A stretch of DNA of 64,000 bases, taken from positions 1-64,000 of the forward strand of contig LGRX02025955.1 of assembly GCA_001247695.2 (NCBI GenBank), given 5' to 3'. Positions 20,799 to 32,855 of this stretch are shown piece by piece. The position numbers and the translations under genes were made by a program. Position 1 is the first letter of the stretch. The number at the start of each line of letters is the position of its first letter. The notes below the pieces were generated by a model, which had not been told where the DNA came from, made no database searches, and saw only the letters and a program-made list of their open reading frames with translations. This DNA is from Cymbomonas tetramitiformis (taxonomy: Eukaryota; Chlorophyta; Pyramimonadophyceae; Pyramimonadales; Pyramimonadaceae).

Positions 20799-21860
20799 TC
20801 ACCTGCGACTGCGGCCAGTTTCCTCCCGTCGGGAGGTCACCTGCCGCAAAACGAACACCGGAACGCCTCCCCCGTTGCCGATCTTGTTCTTGTCCGCCCG
20901 CGGGGTAAAACCCCGCCCGTTGACCTTGTCCGTGGGGACCTTTAGCTGCCGCTTCACGTCGAGGATGATGGCCGCGAGGTCGGACAGCTGCGAGGTGTCG
21001 CCGTCAGTGGCCACGGCTGCCGCGGACAAGGTGAACGAGGCAGTGTGCGTACCGGCTGCCACGTGTCGGGCGTAGCACTCGAGGACCCATTGCTGGATGG
21101 TGAGGAGGTCCACGGCCGCCCGCTGCTGGTGTGTGAAGAGTCGTGACACCACCGGCGCGTAGAATCCCGGGTCCAGCGCCGCGAGGAACAGCTCCTTCAC
21201 CTCGTCATCGTCGAGAGTGTTGCGCCTCTTGGCGGACCGTAAGGCCGCGTTGAAGTCCGTGATGGACTCGGACGGGTCGGTGTGGGCCTTCAAGCGGACG
21301 CCAAGGAGGTCCGATGTCCCCTGGAAGGGTGCACCGGAGTCCAGCAGACGCCGTGCGAGCTCCAGCAGGGCTCGCTTGCCGTCCAGAGGGTGCAAGGCCG
21401 CAGACGCCTCGAGCCAGTCACCCGCTGGAGAGGCGGGACATACGATGAGCTCGAGCGTTGAAAAAAGAGGTTTGTTGGCCTCGGGACGGACGGCCAACGC
21501 GGAGTCCTCCAAGTCGAACATCGGCGCAAACAAAGGATCCTGCGCCTCGAAAGCCTCCTGGATAGCAGGCACTAGCTTGGAGAGAAGCACCTGCGCGTTG
21601 GACTCCGTTCCCGTGAATCGCTCATGCTTCTCACGGAAACATTTTCGGATCACGTGCTTCGCCACGCTCTCGTCGAAGCGCTCACGGGTGAGAGTGCGAA
21701 CACCCGCCAAGAAAACAGCTTGAGCGGAGTTCGCAGCCAGAACACCAGTAGTTGCCGGCGTAGCCGGCGTGACGGAATTGCGGGCAGCAGCGGAGTCGAA
21801 AATCGTAGCTAAAGAGCGTCGGCGAGACGCCATACTTGAGGTCAATCTAGTCGCAACCAT
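20799..21860 (-). CDS. Retrotransposon Gag, array copy 2
   Basis: Intact 353-residue gag frame from ATG 21860. It differs from copy 1 by the AIQEAF and ASAALHP markers shared with copies 3-6, plus private changes (GVLAAN, EANKPLF). The overlapping zinc-knuckle frame (20494-20802) keeps the CX4CX6HX4C motif but runs into unrelated sequence after SLGD at the unit junction, so the second product is truncated. The LTR at 22252-22432 lies upstream. Confidence 0.65.
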   Translation of the reverse strand: MVATRLTSSMASRRRSLATIFDSAAARNSVTPATPATTGVLAANSAQAVFLAGVRTLTRERFDESVAKHVIRKCFREKHERFTGTESNAQVLLSKLVPAIQEAFEAQDPLFAPMFDLEDSALAVRPEANKPLFSTLELIVCPASPAGDWLEASAALHPLDGKRALLELARRLLDSGAPFQGTSDLLGVRLKAHTDPSESITDFNAALRSAKRRNTLDDDEVKELFLAALDPGFYAPVVSRLFTHQQRAAVDLLTIQQWVLECYARHVAAGTHTASFTLSAAAVATDGDTSQLSDLAAIILDVKRQLKVPTDKVNGRGFTPRADKNKIGNGGGVPVFVLRQVTSRREETGRSRR

Positions 21861-22251
21861 GGTGAAAGAGACTGTAGAGACGAAGTGAGGGTAAATGGGA
21901 CGAGGTGCGGAAGGAGCGGCGGCCAAAAGTCGTAATGCGGTTGTCGAGGAAAGCAAGGGAAAGCCGTGGCGTAAAAAATCTCCCCACGTGCATGTGGATG
22001 CAGAGTGACGCGGCCAAGGAAAGTGGTGTCGGATCCGACCAAAATTTCCAACGTCAACCAACGCGAAGCGAGGAAAATGAAGTCCGCCTCGTGCACAAGC
22101 CTCCCGCAAATCCAATCAACCAGGCATCAGCTAGGCCATACCGCTCCGCCGCGCCTCTAGTGGAGCCCCTCACTCCATCTCAAGCGTCGCTGTTTAGCCA
22201 GACATGGCTAAAATTCGCGGTGTCTAAATAAAGAGTGCGTGGGGCCAAACC

Positions 22252-22432
22252 TGTTGGATATACCCCTAGGACTCGGGATATATTCACTCAGTGAAGGTTT
22301 TCTCAGAATGTATTAAAGCTGATAAGTTAACCCGATATAACGGGCATAAACAGTTAGGGCTCGGGTTCGGGTGACAGTCATACACACTACTATAGGAAGA
22401 GTCACAAAGCAAGCGGTGTGACTGTTCCAGCA
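22252..22432 (-). repeat. Solo-type LTR of array copy 2
   Basis: Same 181-bp LTR as 18861-19041. Further array LTRs lie at about 25643-25823, 30918-31098, 34309-34489 and (diverged) 39597-39778. Each is followed by CTTTTGTCACC except the last, which abuts CACTA sequence. Confidence 0.85.
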
Positions 22433-23202
22433 CTTTTGTCACCTGGCAGCAGAACACCCCTGCACTTTCCACAAAGTCCTCCACTCGATAAACCGAGTTT
22501 GGTGGGCATTGAAGGGTTGAGGGACCTCGCCCAACTCCCCAATATGGACACTAATACTTCATAAATATCCAATAGTTGACTACCGTGGTAGTTATGGATG
22601 TTTCCGCCCTCATACTGATCCCATACTGCTAAAAACGAATTCGCCCTTACGGTGTTAAACCCTTTGCCTTTCCCTTTCCCTTCATTAACAGACGTATAGT
22701 GTCTCTCTGGACGTAAAGTGTCTCACTGGTAACACGAGTGTGTGTCAAGCGCTATCATACACACGTAATGTGTCTCAGTATGACAGATTTTACGGGGAAA
22801 CGAATGGCGGCCGAATTTACCGCGGCATTAAAAATGCTGGAAATGCCCGATTAAATCGCGGAGCTCTGTAATTCTGAAAACCGACGAGCAGGTCAGATTC
22901 AGGATCGCGAGCTGTCGCGACCGTCGAGCGCTTAGGACGGGATGCTTAGGACGGGCGCACGGGTGCGTTATTTATTTTATTTTCTCATCTTTGATCTTAA
23001 CCTGAAAGTGCTTATTTCTAGTCGGACTAGGACGAAAAGTAGGGGAAAGTCCGTGCGATTATATAATTAATAATGTATAGACCATTTTGTGACTTGATAT
23101 TTCTAATGTCGTCTGAATGGCTCTACTGTTCTGTAGGCTGATAGACATAGCTAGGGCTCTGAGATAGGTCGATGCTCTATCATAACAAAAGATAAGGCGC
23201 TG

Positions 23203-23301
23203 GATCTTAAGTCTACCCCCTTAGACCAACTCGGGCATCCTAGCTTGAAGAGGATGCTAGGAACGGGGTTCGAACCCGTGCGCACATGTGTACAGTAGAT
23301 C
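23203..23301 (-). tRNA. Circularly permuted tRNA-Leu(UAA), copy 2
   Basis: Identical arrangement to 19812-19910: 3' half, 10-nt spacer, 5' half, then a TTTT run. All stems are intact. Confidence 0.85.
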
Positions 23302-23319
23302 GCATATCCAACGTTATCA

Positions 23320-23393
23320 TAGTCCCACACGGGCTCGAACCGCGGACCTTGGCGTTATTAGCACCACGCTCTAACCAACTGAGCTATAAGACC
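23320..23393 (-). tRNA. tRNA-Ile(AAU), copy 2
   Basis: Same sequence as 19929-20002, with the same upstream TATA-like box. Confidence 0.85.
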
Positions 23394-24189
23394 ATGTTGA
23401 TGACGAGTTGCACAACTACAATTGTATATATACAAACATTTTAACAGCATCAGGGGTCGCCTGCGCCTTTTTCCTGACTCCTCCATCACCACGCGCGCAC
23501 ACAGGCGCACACCGTGACGCATGCGATGCAATGATAACATCAAACATGACACGCACAGACCCGATCACATTCGCATCCCCATCCGCACAAGACAATACCG
23601 AGAAAATGTGTGCACGGTCTCCGCAGAGTCAGCATAATCTAACGATCAGTAATTGTGCATAACCATAATGCCCGCAGCATCAGCACAATGTCGATCATCA
23701 GATTCTGCTGACTCTGCGGAGACCATGTTCAACGAACACTGCCCGGTAATATATATCATGCATACGCATACTCGATACTGTGGAACATCAATATCGAATA
23801 TGGCATCACTGTTCACTCTCGCTCATCGTCATGTCTCATCACTCGACTGCACTTTGTAACATGCGATGGAACACGCACGCACGGCTAGTCTCTGTCGTGT
23901 GTGCATGTGTGGGCTATCTCCATCATATGAAAAGCAAGGAGACCCCGTTTGACAGATCGAATGAGTGAAACTTGCCTGTCGAAGGGCGTGGCGGGGGATT
24001 GATCACTCCCTCTGACAATATAGCTGATATCATCACCGAGGGAGAAGCTGTGGAAGCTTCCCCCAGCGCCGTGTTTGCCGCCGTTCGGGCAGTCGCGGTG
24101 CCAGTGGCGGGCCTCGTCCTTCTTGCACGTTGAATTTTGGCAGAACGGAATGAAGTCGCCGCTGCCTTTGTGAAAGGCAACGCGCTTCC

Positions 24190-25251
24190 TCACCTGCGAC
24201 TGCGGCCAGTTTCCTCCCGTCGGGAGGTCACCTGCCGCAAAACGAACACCGGAACGCCTCCCCCGTTGCCGATCTTGTTCTTGTCCGCCCGCGGGGTAAA
24301 ACCCCGCCCGTTGACCTTGTCCGTGGGGACCTTTAGCTGCCGCTTCACGTCGAGGATGATGGCCGCGAGGTCGGACAGCTGCGAGGTGTCGCCGTCAGTG
24401 GCCACGGCTGCCGCGGACAAGGTGAACGAGGCAGTGTGCGTACCGGCTGCCACGTGTCGGGCGTAGCACTCGAGGACCCATTGCTGGATGGTGAGGAGGT
24501 CCACGGCCGCCCGCTGCTGGTGTGTGAAGAGTCGTGACACCACCGGCGCGTAGAATCCCGGGTCCAGCGCCGCGAGGAACAGCTCCTTCACCTCGTCATC
24601 GTCGAGAGTGTTGCGCCTCTTGGCGGACCGTAAGGCCGCGTTGAAGTCCGTGATGGACTCGGACGGGTCGGTGTGGGCCTTCAAGCGGACGCCAAGGAGG
24701 TCCGATGTCCCCTGGAAGGGTGCACCGGAGTCCAGCAGACGCCGTGCGAGCTCCAGCAGGGCTCGCTTGCCGTCCAGAGGGTGCAAGGCCGCAGACGCCT
24801 CGAGCCAGTCACCCGCTGGAGAGGCGGGACATACGATGAGCTCGAGCGTTGAAAAAAGAAGTTTGTTGGCCTCGGGACGGACGGCCAACGCGGAGTCCTC
24901 CAAGTCGAACATCGGCGCAAACAAAGGATCCTGCGCCTCGAAAGCCTCCTGGATAGCAGGCACTAGCTTGGAGAGAAGCACCTGCGCGTTGGACTCCGTT
25001 CCCGTGAATCGCTCATGCTTCTCACGGAAACATTTTCGGATCACGTGCTTCGCCACGCTCTCGTCGAAGCGCTCACGGGTGAGAGTGCGAACACCCGCCA
25101 AGAAAACAGCTTGAGCGGAGTTCGCAGCCGGAACACCAGTAGTTGCCGGCGTAGCCGGCGTGACGGAATTGCGGGCAGCAGCGGAGTCGAAAATCGTAGC
25201 TAAAGAGCGTCGGCGAGACGCCATACTTGAGGTCAATCTAGTCGCAACCAT
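24190..25251 (-). CDS. Retrotransposon Gag, array copy 3
   Basis: Intact 353-residue gag frame from ATG 25251, with the AIQEAF and ASAALHP markers. The overlapping second frame (23885-24193) is truncated at the unit junction as in copy 2. The LTR at about 25643-25823 is upstream. Confidence 0.65.
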   Translation of the reverse strand: MVATRLTSSMASRRRSLATIFDSAAARNSVTPATPATTGVPAANSAQAVFLAGVRTLTRERFDESVAKHVIRKCFREKHERFTGTESNAQVLLSKLVPAIQEAFEAQDPLFAPMFDLEDSALAVRPEANKLLFSTLELIVCPASPAGDWLEASAALHPLDGKRALLELARRLLDSGAPFQGTSDLLGVRLKAHTDPSESITDFNAALRSAKRRNTLDDDEVKELFLAALDPGFYAPVVSRLFTHQQRAAVDLLTIQQWVLECYARHVAAGTHTASFTLSAAAVATDGDTSQLSDLAAIILDVKRQLKVPTDKVNGRGFTPRADKNKIGNGGGVPVFVLRQVTSRREETGRSRR

Positions 25252-26592
25252 GGTGAAAGAGACTGTAGAGACGAAGTGAGGGTAAATGGGACGAGGTGCG
25301 GAAGGAGCGGCGGCCAAAAGTCGTAATGCGGTTGTCGAGGAAAACAAGGGAAAGCCGTGGCGTAAAAATCTCCCCACGTGCATGTGGATGCAGAGTGACG
25401 CGGCCAAGGAAAGTGGTGTCGGATCCGACCAAAATTTCCAACGTCAACCAACGCGAAGCGAGGAAAATGAAGTCCGCCTCGTGCACAAGCTTCCCGCAAA
25501 TCCAATCAACCAGGCATCAGCTAGGCCATACCGCTCCGCCGCGCCTCTAGTGGAGCCCCTCACTCCATCTCAAGCGTCGCTGTTTAGCCAGACATGGCTA
25601 AAATTCGCGGTGTCTAAATAAAGAGTGCGTGGGGCCAAACCTGTTGGATATACCCCTAGGACTCGGGATATATTCACTCAGTGAAGGTTTTCTCAGAATG
25701 TATTAAAGCTGATAAGTTAACCCGATATAACGGGCATAAACAGTTAGGGCTCGGGTTCGGGTGACAGTCATACACACTACTATAGGAAGAGTCACAAAGC
25801 AAGCGGTGTGACTGTTCCAGCACTTTTGTCACCTGGCAGCAGAACACCCCTGCACTTTCCACAAAGTCCTCCACTCGATAAACCGAGTTTGGTGGGCATT
25901 GAAGGGTTGAGGGACCTCGCCCAACTCCCCAATATGGACACTAATACTTCATAAATATCCAATAGTTGACTACCGTGGTAGTTATGGATGTTTCCGCCCT
26001 CATACTGATCCCATACTGCTAAAAACGAATTCGCCCTTACGGTGTTAAACCCTTTGCCTTTCCCTTTCCCTTCATTAACAGACGTATAGTGTCTCTCTGG
26101 ACGTAAAGTGTCTCACTGGTAACACGAGTGTGTGTCAAGCGCTATCATACACACGTAATGTGTCTCAGTATGACAGATTTTACGGGGAAACGAATGGCGG
26201 CCGAATTTACCGCGGCATTAAAAATGCTGGAAATGCCCGATTAAATCGCGGAGCTCTGTAATTCTGAAAACCGACGAGCAGGTCAGATTCAGGATCGCGA
26301 GCTGTCGCGACCGTCGAGCGCTTAGGACGGGATGCTTAGGACGGGCGCACGGGTGCGTTATTTATTTTATTTTCTCATCTTTGATCTTAACCTGAAAGTG
26401 CTTCTTTCTAGTCGGACTAGGACGAAAAGTAGGGGAAAGTCCGTGCGATTATATAATTAATAATGTATAGACCATTTTGTGACTTGATATTTCTAATGTC
26501 GTCTGAATGGCTCTACTGTTCTGTAGGCTGATAGACATAGCTAGGGCTCTGAGATAGGTCGATGCTCTATCATAACAAAAGATAAGGCGCTG

Positions 26593-28576
26593 GATCTTAA
26601 GTCTACCCCCTTAGACCAACTCGGGCATCCTAGCTTGAAGAGGATGCTAGGAACGGGGTTCGAACCCACAACCAACCTATGATCGAGTTTTCGATTCGCG
26701 AATCCATCCTGACGTATTGTGGCTCACGACGAAAAGCGAACGCGACCCCCGACTGACTGCATATGGCATCCTGTCGGAACAGTATCGCGATACCTACGGG
26801 AAACCGGTCAGGAATACGTCGAGACCCAAAAAATCCGACGTGGCTGCAGATGTGGCACGCATTAACCCTCCGATTGAAACCTATGCGACGGTCGACTTTG
26901 CTTTAGGAAATGTTAGATGTTAAGTACGAGACCCCCCCGGATTATATATTCCTCTTTCGTGGATATAACTGGCGATAAGAGCCTGGAGGTATCGAATGTT
27001 GAAAGCCGTTGTCGATGTGGCGCAATACAATTCATAACTTGGATACATTACGTGAGACATTCGTCGGGAGAAATTCGGAATTGTGAACTTATTCATCTAA
27101 ACCGTTCGCTGAAAATATAGTAATATCTCTACTTAATCGTGCGTGCCCGCGAAAAAGATGGTATGTCAAAGACGGCGGATTACACCGACCTGTGCGTGAT
27201 ACGGTAGTGTGGCATCGTAGAAAAGATTTCGTTTTACTTTTCACAGATTCACCTCTCGCGTCTGTCGACAGCCGAGCGACATGGACGATGGAGTTCTCCA
27301 GTGTCGTCTTGTACAGAATCGTGTCCGTTTTTGTAATTCCTGTCGCTTTTTGCAGTTCTTTAACAATATTTTACGTTAAGTCTAATTTGTTAAATATGCA
27401 GTTTTAGCTAAAGACGGAAGGCTTTCTCTCCCGCAGTGCCCCTGTCCAGCGAAGTAAAGATCTCCAGGATTGTATCATAATCTGAGCAATATTTTGCTTC
27501 AAAATATTATCACATATTCCTACTTAGTATGCGGGTACCCGTTTCGCAAAGAATGATGACCCATAGCGCAACTATTGCGGGTTTCAAAATCCTGAAATTC
27601 CGCCCGCTTCCGCCAAATGAACGCGTCAGCCCACAGCGAGATGTGTGGTTGACCGTTCAGTCTGTGCAATTTACTTAGTGAAGACAGCACATATGAAATA
27701 CTATTTTCGCTAACGCTTCCCTCATCCGATGCGCAGGCTCGCTTGCAAGCGAGCGCGCGAATGATGGAAGAAACCCTAGCGGAAACGTGGACGCGGTTGA
27801 CATCCGCGTGTCCGCTAGAGGTGAAATTGCACTGCCAGACGCTCAGTGTGTGTTTATTATGCTTATATGATATGCGTGATATGTTCATGTCGTGCGGTAT
27901 GCGTCCCTGCTGGGCGTGAGTCGAGATGGCTGGCTCGAATCACGTCCATTACCCCCCCTCATAAGAACCGTACAGCATCCGAAATTCTGGACGGATCTTG
28001 CTCGCGCAAAAGATATGTTGTTCCTAACACTTATTATAATGCATATGGAAAGTTATGTTGTGTTCGATATACGTTAGTATGCGGAAATCAACAGCCGCTG
28101 TGCAGTGACTTACGGGTCGAGGTCCCACCGGTACTCTGAGTGCAAGTCATGTTTTTTTTTGTTTTCAATATCTGTTTTGGGTTGGACATGTGACGTGAGG
28201 TCAGACACGTCATCATATTCGGAAATCAAAAGTGACAATATAATTCTGGTATCGACTGATGACGCGGACTTTGCATCGCGGACATTTCATTGGTTTCAAC
28301 TAATTTATAAAGCGTTTATTGGTTCAGTAGTAATGATTTTTGATGACTCGGCATATTTCCCGAGACGCATTTCGAGACGTATCGCGATACCAACGGGGTC
28401 CTGACGTGATCCGTTCGTAAAGGCGTTTCCGAAACTGTCGCATCCCATTCGAGAGAGATTCGCGGACCAGGTCTCGATTCGCATCGTGACACCTTGCACG
28501 TGACATCACGACGTGACGCGATATTAAATTCGATCATAGGTTGGTTGTGCCCGTGCGCACATGTGTACAGTAGATC
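26593..28576 (-). pseudogene. Permuted tRNA-Leu(UAA), copy 3, split by a TIR element
   Basis: The 5' half (26593-26634) and the acceptor/T-stem end (26645-26666) are intact. The rest of the 3' half continues only at 28550, because the 1.88-kb element at 26667-28549 lies within the T-arm. It is presumably non-functional unless the element excises. Confidence 0.8.
26667..28549. mobile_element. 1.88-kb non-autonomous TIR element in tRNA-Leu, copy 1
   Basis: Ends are CACAACCAACCTATGATCGA and its exact complement (20-bp inverted repeats). The flanking C-run gives a 2-bp (CC) or 3-bp (CCC) target duplication; the run of Cs makes this ambiguous. The uninterrupted tRNA-Leu copies show the empty site. 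Interior frames (for example 27520-27888, 27846-28139, 28105-28404) are short, overlap on both strands and match nothing I know. Composition is AT-richer than the surrounding gag. No transposase is visible and the superfamily is unassigned. Confidence 0.8.
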
Positions 28577-28594
28577 GCATATCCAACGTTATCA

Positions 28595-28668
28595 TAGTCC
28601 CACACGGGCTCGAACCGCGGACCTTGGCGTTATTAGCACCACGCTCTAACCAACTGAGCTATAAGACC
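28595..28668 (-). tRNA. tRNA-Ile(AAU), copy 3
   Basis: Same sequence as copy 1. Here the downstream permuted tRNA-Leu is disrupted by the TIR element, so any shared transcript would lack the usual terminator. Confidence 0.8.
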
Positions 28669-29464
28669 ATGTTGATGACGAGTTGCACAACTACAATTGT
28701 ATATATACAAACATTTTAACAGCATCAGGGGTCGCCTGCGCCTTTTTCCTGACTCCTCCATCACCACGCGCGCACACAGGCGCACACCGTGACGCATGCG
28801 ATGCAATGATAACATCAAACATGACACGCACATACCCGATCACATTCGCATCCCCATCCGCACAAGACAATACCGAGAAAATGTGTGCACGGTCTCCGCA
28901 GAGTCAGCATAATCTAACGATCAGTAATTGTGCATAACCATAATGCCCGCAGCATCAGCACAATGTCGATCATCAGATTCTGCTGACTCTGCGGAGACCA
29001 TGTTCAACGAACACTGCCCGGTAATATATATCATGCATACGCATACTCGATACTGTGGAACATCAATATCGAATATGGCATCACTGTTCACTCTCGCTCA
29101 TCGTCATGTCTCATCACTCGACTGCACTTTGTAACATGCGATGGAACACGCACGCACGGCTAGTCTCTGTCGTGTGTGCATGTGTGGGCTATCTCCATCA
29201 TATGAAAAGCAAGGAGACCCCGTTTGACAGATCGAATGAGTGAAACTTGCCTGTCGAAGGGCGTGGCGGGGGATTGATCACTCCCTCTGACAATATAGCT
29301 GATATCATCACCGAGGGAGAAGCTGTGGAAGCTTCCCCCAGCGCCGTGTTTGCCGCCGTTCGGGCAGTCGCGGTGCCAGTGGCGGGCCTCGTCCTTCTTG
29401 CACGTTGAATTTTGGCAGAACGGAATGAAGTCGCCGCTGCCTTTGTGAAAGGCAACGCGCTTCC

Positions 29465-30526
29465 TCACCTGCGACTGCGGCCAGTTTCCTCCCGTCGGGA
29501 GGTCACCTGCCGCAAAACGAACACCGGAACGCCTCCCCCGTTGCCGATCTTGTTCTTGTCCGCCCGCGGGGTAAAACCCCGCCCGTTGACCTTGTCCGTG
29601 GGGACCTTTAGTTGCCGCTTCACGTCGAGGATGATGGCCGCGAGGTCGGACAGCTGCGAGGTGTCGCCGTCAGTGGCCACGGCTGCCGCGGACAAGGTGA
29701 ACGAGGCAGTGTGCGTACCGGCTGCCACGTGTCGGGCGTAGCACTCGAGGACCCATTGCTGGATGGTGAGGAGGTCCACGGCCGCCCGCTGCTGGTGTGT
29801 GAAGAGTCGTGACACCACCGGCGCGTAGAATCCCGGGTCCAGCGCCGCGAGGAACAGCTCCTTCACCTCGTCATCGTCGAGAGTGTTGCGCCTCTTGGCG
29901 GACCGTAAGGCCGCGTTGAAGTCCGTGATGGACTCGGACGGGTCGGTGTGGGCCTTCAAGCGGACGCCAAGGAGGTCCGATGTCCCCTGGAAGGGTGCAC
30001 CGGAGTCCAGCAGACGCCGTGCGAGCTCCAGCAGGGCTCGCTTGCCGTCCAGAGGGTGCAAGGCCGCAGACGCCTCGAGCCAGTCACCCGCTGGAGAGGC
30101 GGGACATACGATGAGCTCGAGCGTTGAAAAAAGAAGTTTGTTGGCCTCGGGACGGACGGCCAACGCGGAGTCCTCCAAGTCGAACATCGGCGCAAACAAA
30201 GGATCCTGCGCCTCGAAAGCCTCCTGGATAGCAGGCACTAGCTTGGAGAGAAGCACCTGCGCGTTGGACTCCGTTCCCGTGAATCGCTCATGCTTCTCAC
30301 GGAAACATTTTCGGATCACGTGCTTCGCCACGCTCTCGTCGAAGCGCTCACGGGTGAGAGTGCGAACACCCGCCAAGAAAACAGCTTGAGCGGAGTTCGC
30401 AGCCGGAACACCAGTAGTTGCCGGCGTAGCCGGCGTGACGGAATTGCGGGCAGCAGCGGAGTCGAAAATCGTAGCTAAAGAGCGTCGGCGAGACGCCATA
30501 CTTGAGGTCAATCTAGTCGCAACCAT
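29465..30526 (-). CDS. Retrotransposon Gag, array copy 4
   Basis: Intact 353-residue gag frame from ATG 30526, closest to copy 3. A one-base difference in an A-run (about 30640) opens a longer upstream frame, but the MVATRL start is conserved in all six copies and preferred. The second frame (29160-29468) is truncated at the junction. Confidence 0.65.
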   Translation of the reverse strand: MVATRLTSSMASRRRSLATIFDSAAARNSVTPATPATTGVPAANSAQAVFLAGVRTLTRERFDESVAKHVIRKCFREKHERFTGTESNAQVLLSKLVPAIQEAFEAQDPLFAPMFDLEDSALAVRPEANKLLFSTLELIVCPASPAGDWLEASAALHPLDGKRALLELARRLLDSGAPFQGTSDLLGVRLKAHTDPSESITDFNAALRSAKRRNTLDDDEVKELFLAALDPGFYAPVVSRLFTHQQRAAVDLLTIQQWVLECYARHVAAGTHTASFTLSAAAVATDGDTSQLSDLAAIILDVKRQLKVPTDKVNGRGFTPRADKNKIGNGGGVPVFVLRQVTSRREETGRSRR

Positions 30527-31868
30527 GGTGAAAGAGACTGTAGAGACGAAGTGAGGGTAAATGGGACGAGGTGCGGAAGGAGCGGCGGCCAAAAGTCGTA
30601 ATGCGGTTGTCGAGGAAAGCAAGGGAAAGCCGTGGCGTAAAAAATCTCCCCACGTGCATGTGGATGCAGAGTGACGCGGCCAAGGAAAGTGGTGTCGGAT
30701 CCGACCAAAATTTCCAACGTCAACCAACGCGAAGCGAGGAAAATGAAGTCCGCCTCGTGCACAAGCCTCCCGCAAATCCAATCAACCAGGCATCAGCTAG
30801 GCCATACCGCTCCGCCGCGCCTCTAGTGGAGCCCCTCACTCCATCTCAAGCGTCGCTGTTTAGCCAGACATGGCTAAAATTCGCGGTGTCTAAATAAAGA
30901 GTGCGTGGGGCCAAACCTGTTGGATATACCCCTAGGACTCGGGATATATTCACTCAGTGAAGGTTTTCTCAGAATGTATTAAAGCTGATAAGTTAACCCG
31001 ATATAACGGGCATAAACAGTTAGGGCTCGGGTTCGGGTGACAGTCATACACACTACTATAGGAAGAGTCACAAAGCAAGCGGTGTGACTGTTCCAGCACT
31101 TTTGTCACCTGGCAGCAGAACACCCCTGCACTTTCCACAAAGTCCTCCACTCGATAAACCGAGTTTGGTGGGCATTGAAGGGTTGAGGGACCTCGCCCAA
31201 CTCCCCAATATGGACACTAATACTTCATAAATATCCAATAGTTGACTACCGTGGTAGTTATGGATGTTTCCGCCCTCATACTGATCCCATACTGCTAAAA
31301 ACGAATTCGCCCTTACGGTGTTAAACCCTTTGCCTTTCCCTTTCCCTTCATTAACAGACGTATAGTGTCTCTCTGGACGTAAAGTGTCTCACTGGTAACA
31401 CGAGTGTGTGTCAAGCGCTATCATACACACGTAATGTGTCTCAGTATGACAGATTTTACGGGGAAACGAATGGCGGCCGAATTTACCGCGGCATTAAAAA
31501 TGCTGGAAATGCCCGATTAAATCGCGGAGCTCTGTAATTCTGAAAACCGACGAGCAGGTCAGATTCAGGATCGCGAGCTGTCGCGACCGTCGAGCGCTTA
31601 GGACGGGATGCTTAGGACGGGCGCACGGGTGCGTTATTTATTTTATTTTCTCATCTTTGATCTTAACCTGAAAGTGCTTCTTTCTAGTCGGACTAGGACG
31701 AAAAGTAGGGGAAAGTCCGTGCGATTATATAATTAATAATGTATAGACCATTTTGTGACTTGATATTTCTAATGTCGTCTGAATGGCTCTACTGTTCTGT
31801 AGGCTGATAGACATAGCTAGGGCTCTGAGATAGGTCGATGCTCTATCATAACAAAAGATAAGGCGCTG

Positions 31869-31967
31869 GATCTTAAGTCTACCCCCTTAGACCAACTCGG
31901 GCATCCTAGCTTGAAGAGGATGCTAGGAACGGGGTTCGAACCCGTGCGCACATGTGTACAGTAGATC
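31869..31967 (-). tRNA. Circularly permuted tRNA-Leu(UAA), copy 4
   Basis: Intact, same structure as copy 1: 5' half 31869-31910, 3' end of the tRNA at 31921, TTTT run downstream on the minus strand. Confidence 0.85.
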
Positions 31968-31985
31968 GCATATCCAACGTTATCA

Positions 31986-32059
31986 TAGTCCCACACGGGC
32001 TCGAACCGCGGACCTTGGCGTTATTAGCACCACGCTCTAACCAACTGAGCTATAAGACC
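31986..32059 (-). tRNA. tRNA-Ile(AAU), copy 4
   Basis: Same sequence and spacing to the permuted tRNA-Leu as copy 1. Confidence 0.85.
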
Positions 32060-32855
32060 ATGTTGATGACGAGTTGCACAACTACAATTGTATATATACA
32101 AACATTTTAACAGCATCAGGGGTCGCCTGCGCCTTTTTCCTGACTCCTCCATCACCACGCGCGCACACAGGCGCACACCGTGACGCATGCGATGCAATGA
32201 TAACATCAAACATGACACGCACAGACCCGATCACATTCGCATCCCCATCCGCACAAGACAATACCGAGAAAATGTGTGCACGGTCTCCGCAGAGTCAGCA
32301 TAATCTAACGATCAGTAATTGTGCATAACCATAATGCCCGCAGCATCAGCACAATGTCGATCATCAGATTCTGCTGACTCTGCGGAGACCATGTTCAACG
32401 AACACTGCCCGGTAATATATATCATGCATACGCATACTCGATACTGTGGAACATCAATATCGAATATGGCATCACTGTTCACTCTCGCTCATCGTCATGT
32501 CTCATCACTCGACTGCACTTTGTAACATGCGATGGAACACGCACGCACGGCTAGTCTCTGTCGTGTGTGCATGTGTGGGCTATCTCCATCATATGAAAAG
32601 CAAGGAGACCCCGTTTGACAGATCGAATGAGTGAAACTTGCCTGTCGAAGGGCGTGGCGGGGGATTGATCACTCCCTCTGACAATATAGCTGATATCATC
32701 ACCGAGGGAGAAGCTGTGGAAGCTTCCCCCAGCGCCGTGTTTGCCGCCGTTCGGGCAGTCGCGGTGCCAGTGGCGGGCCTCGTCCTTCTTGCACGTTGAA
32801 TTTTGGCAGAACGGAATGAAGTCGCCGCTGCCTTTGTGAAAGGCAACGCGCTTCC

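Noticed and set aside
26717..28404. Several 60-120-codon frames inside the 1.88-kb TIR element
   Set aside because: Short, overlapping on both strands, no recognised motif, and some altered by a 2-bp indel between the two copies.
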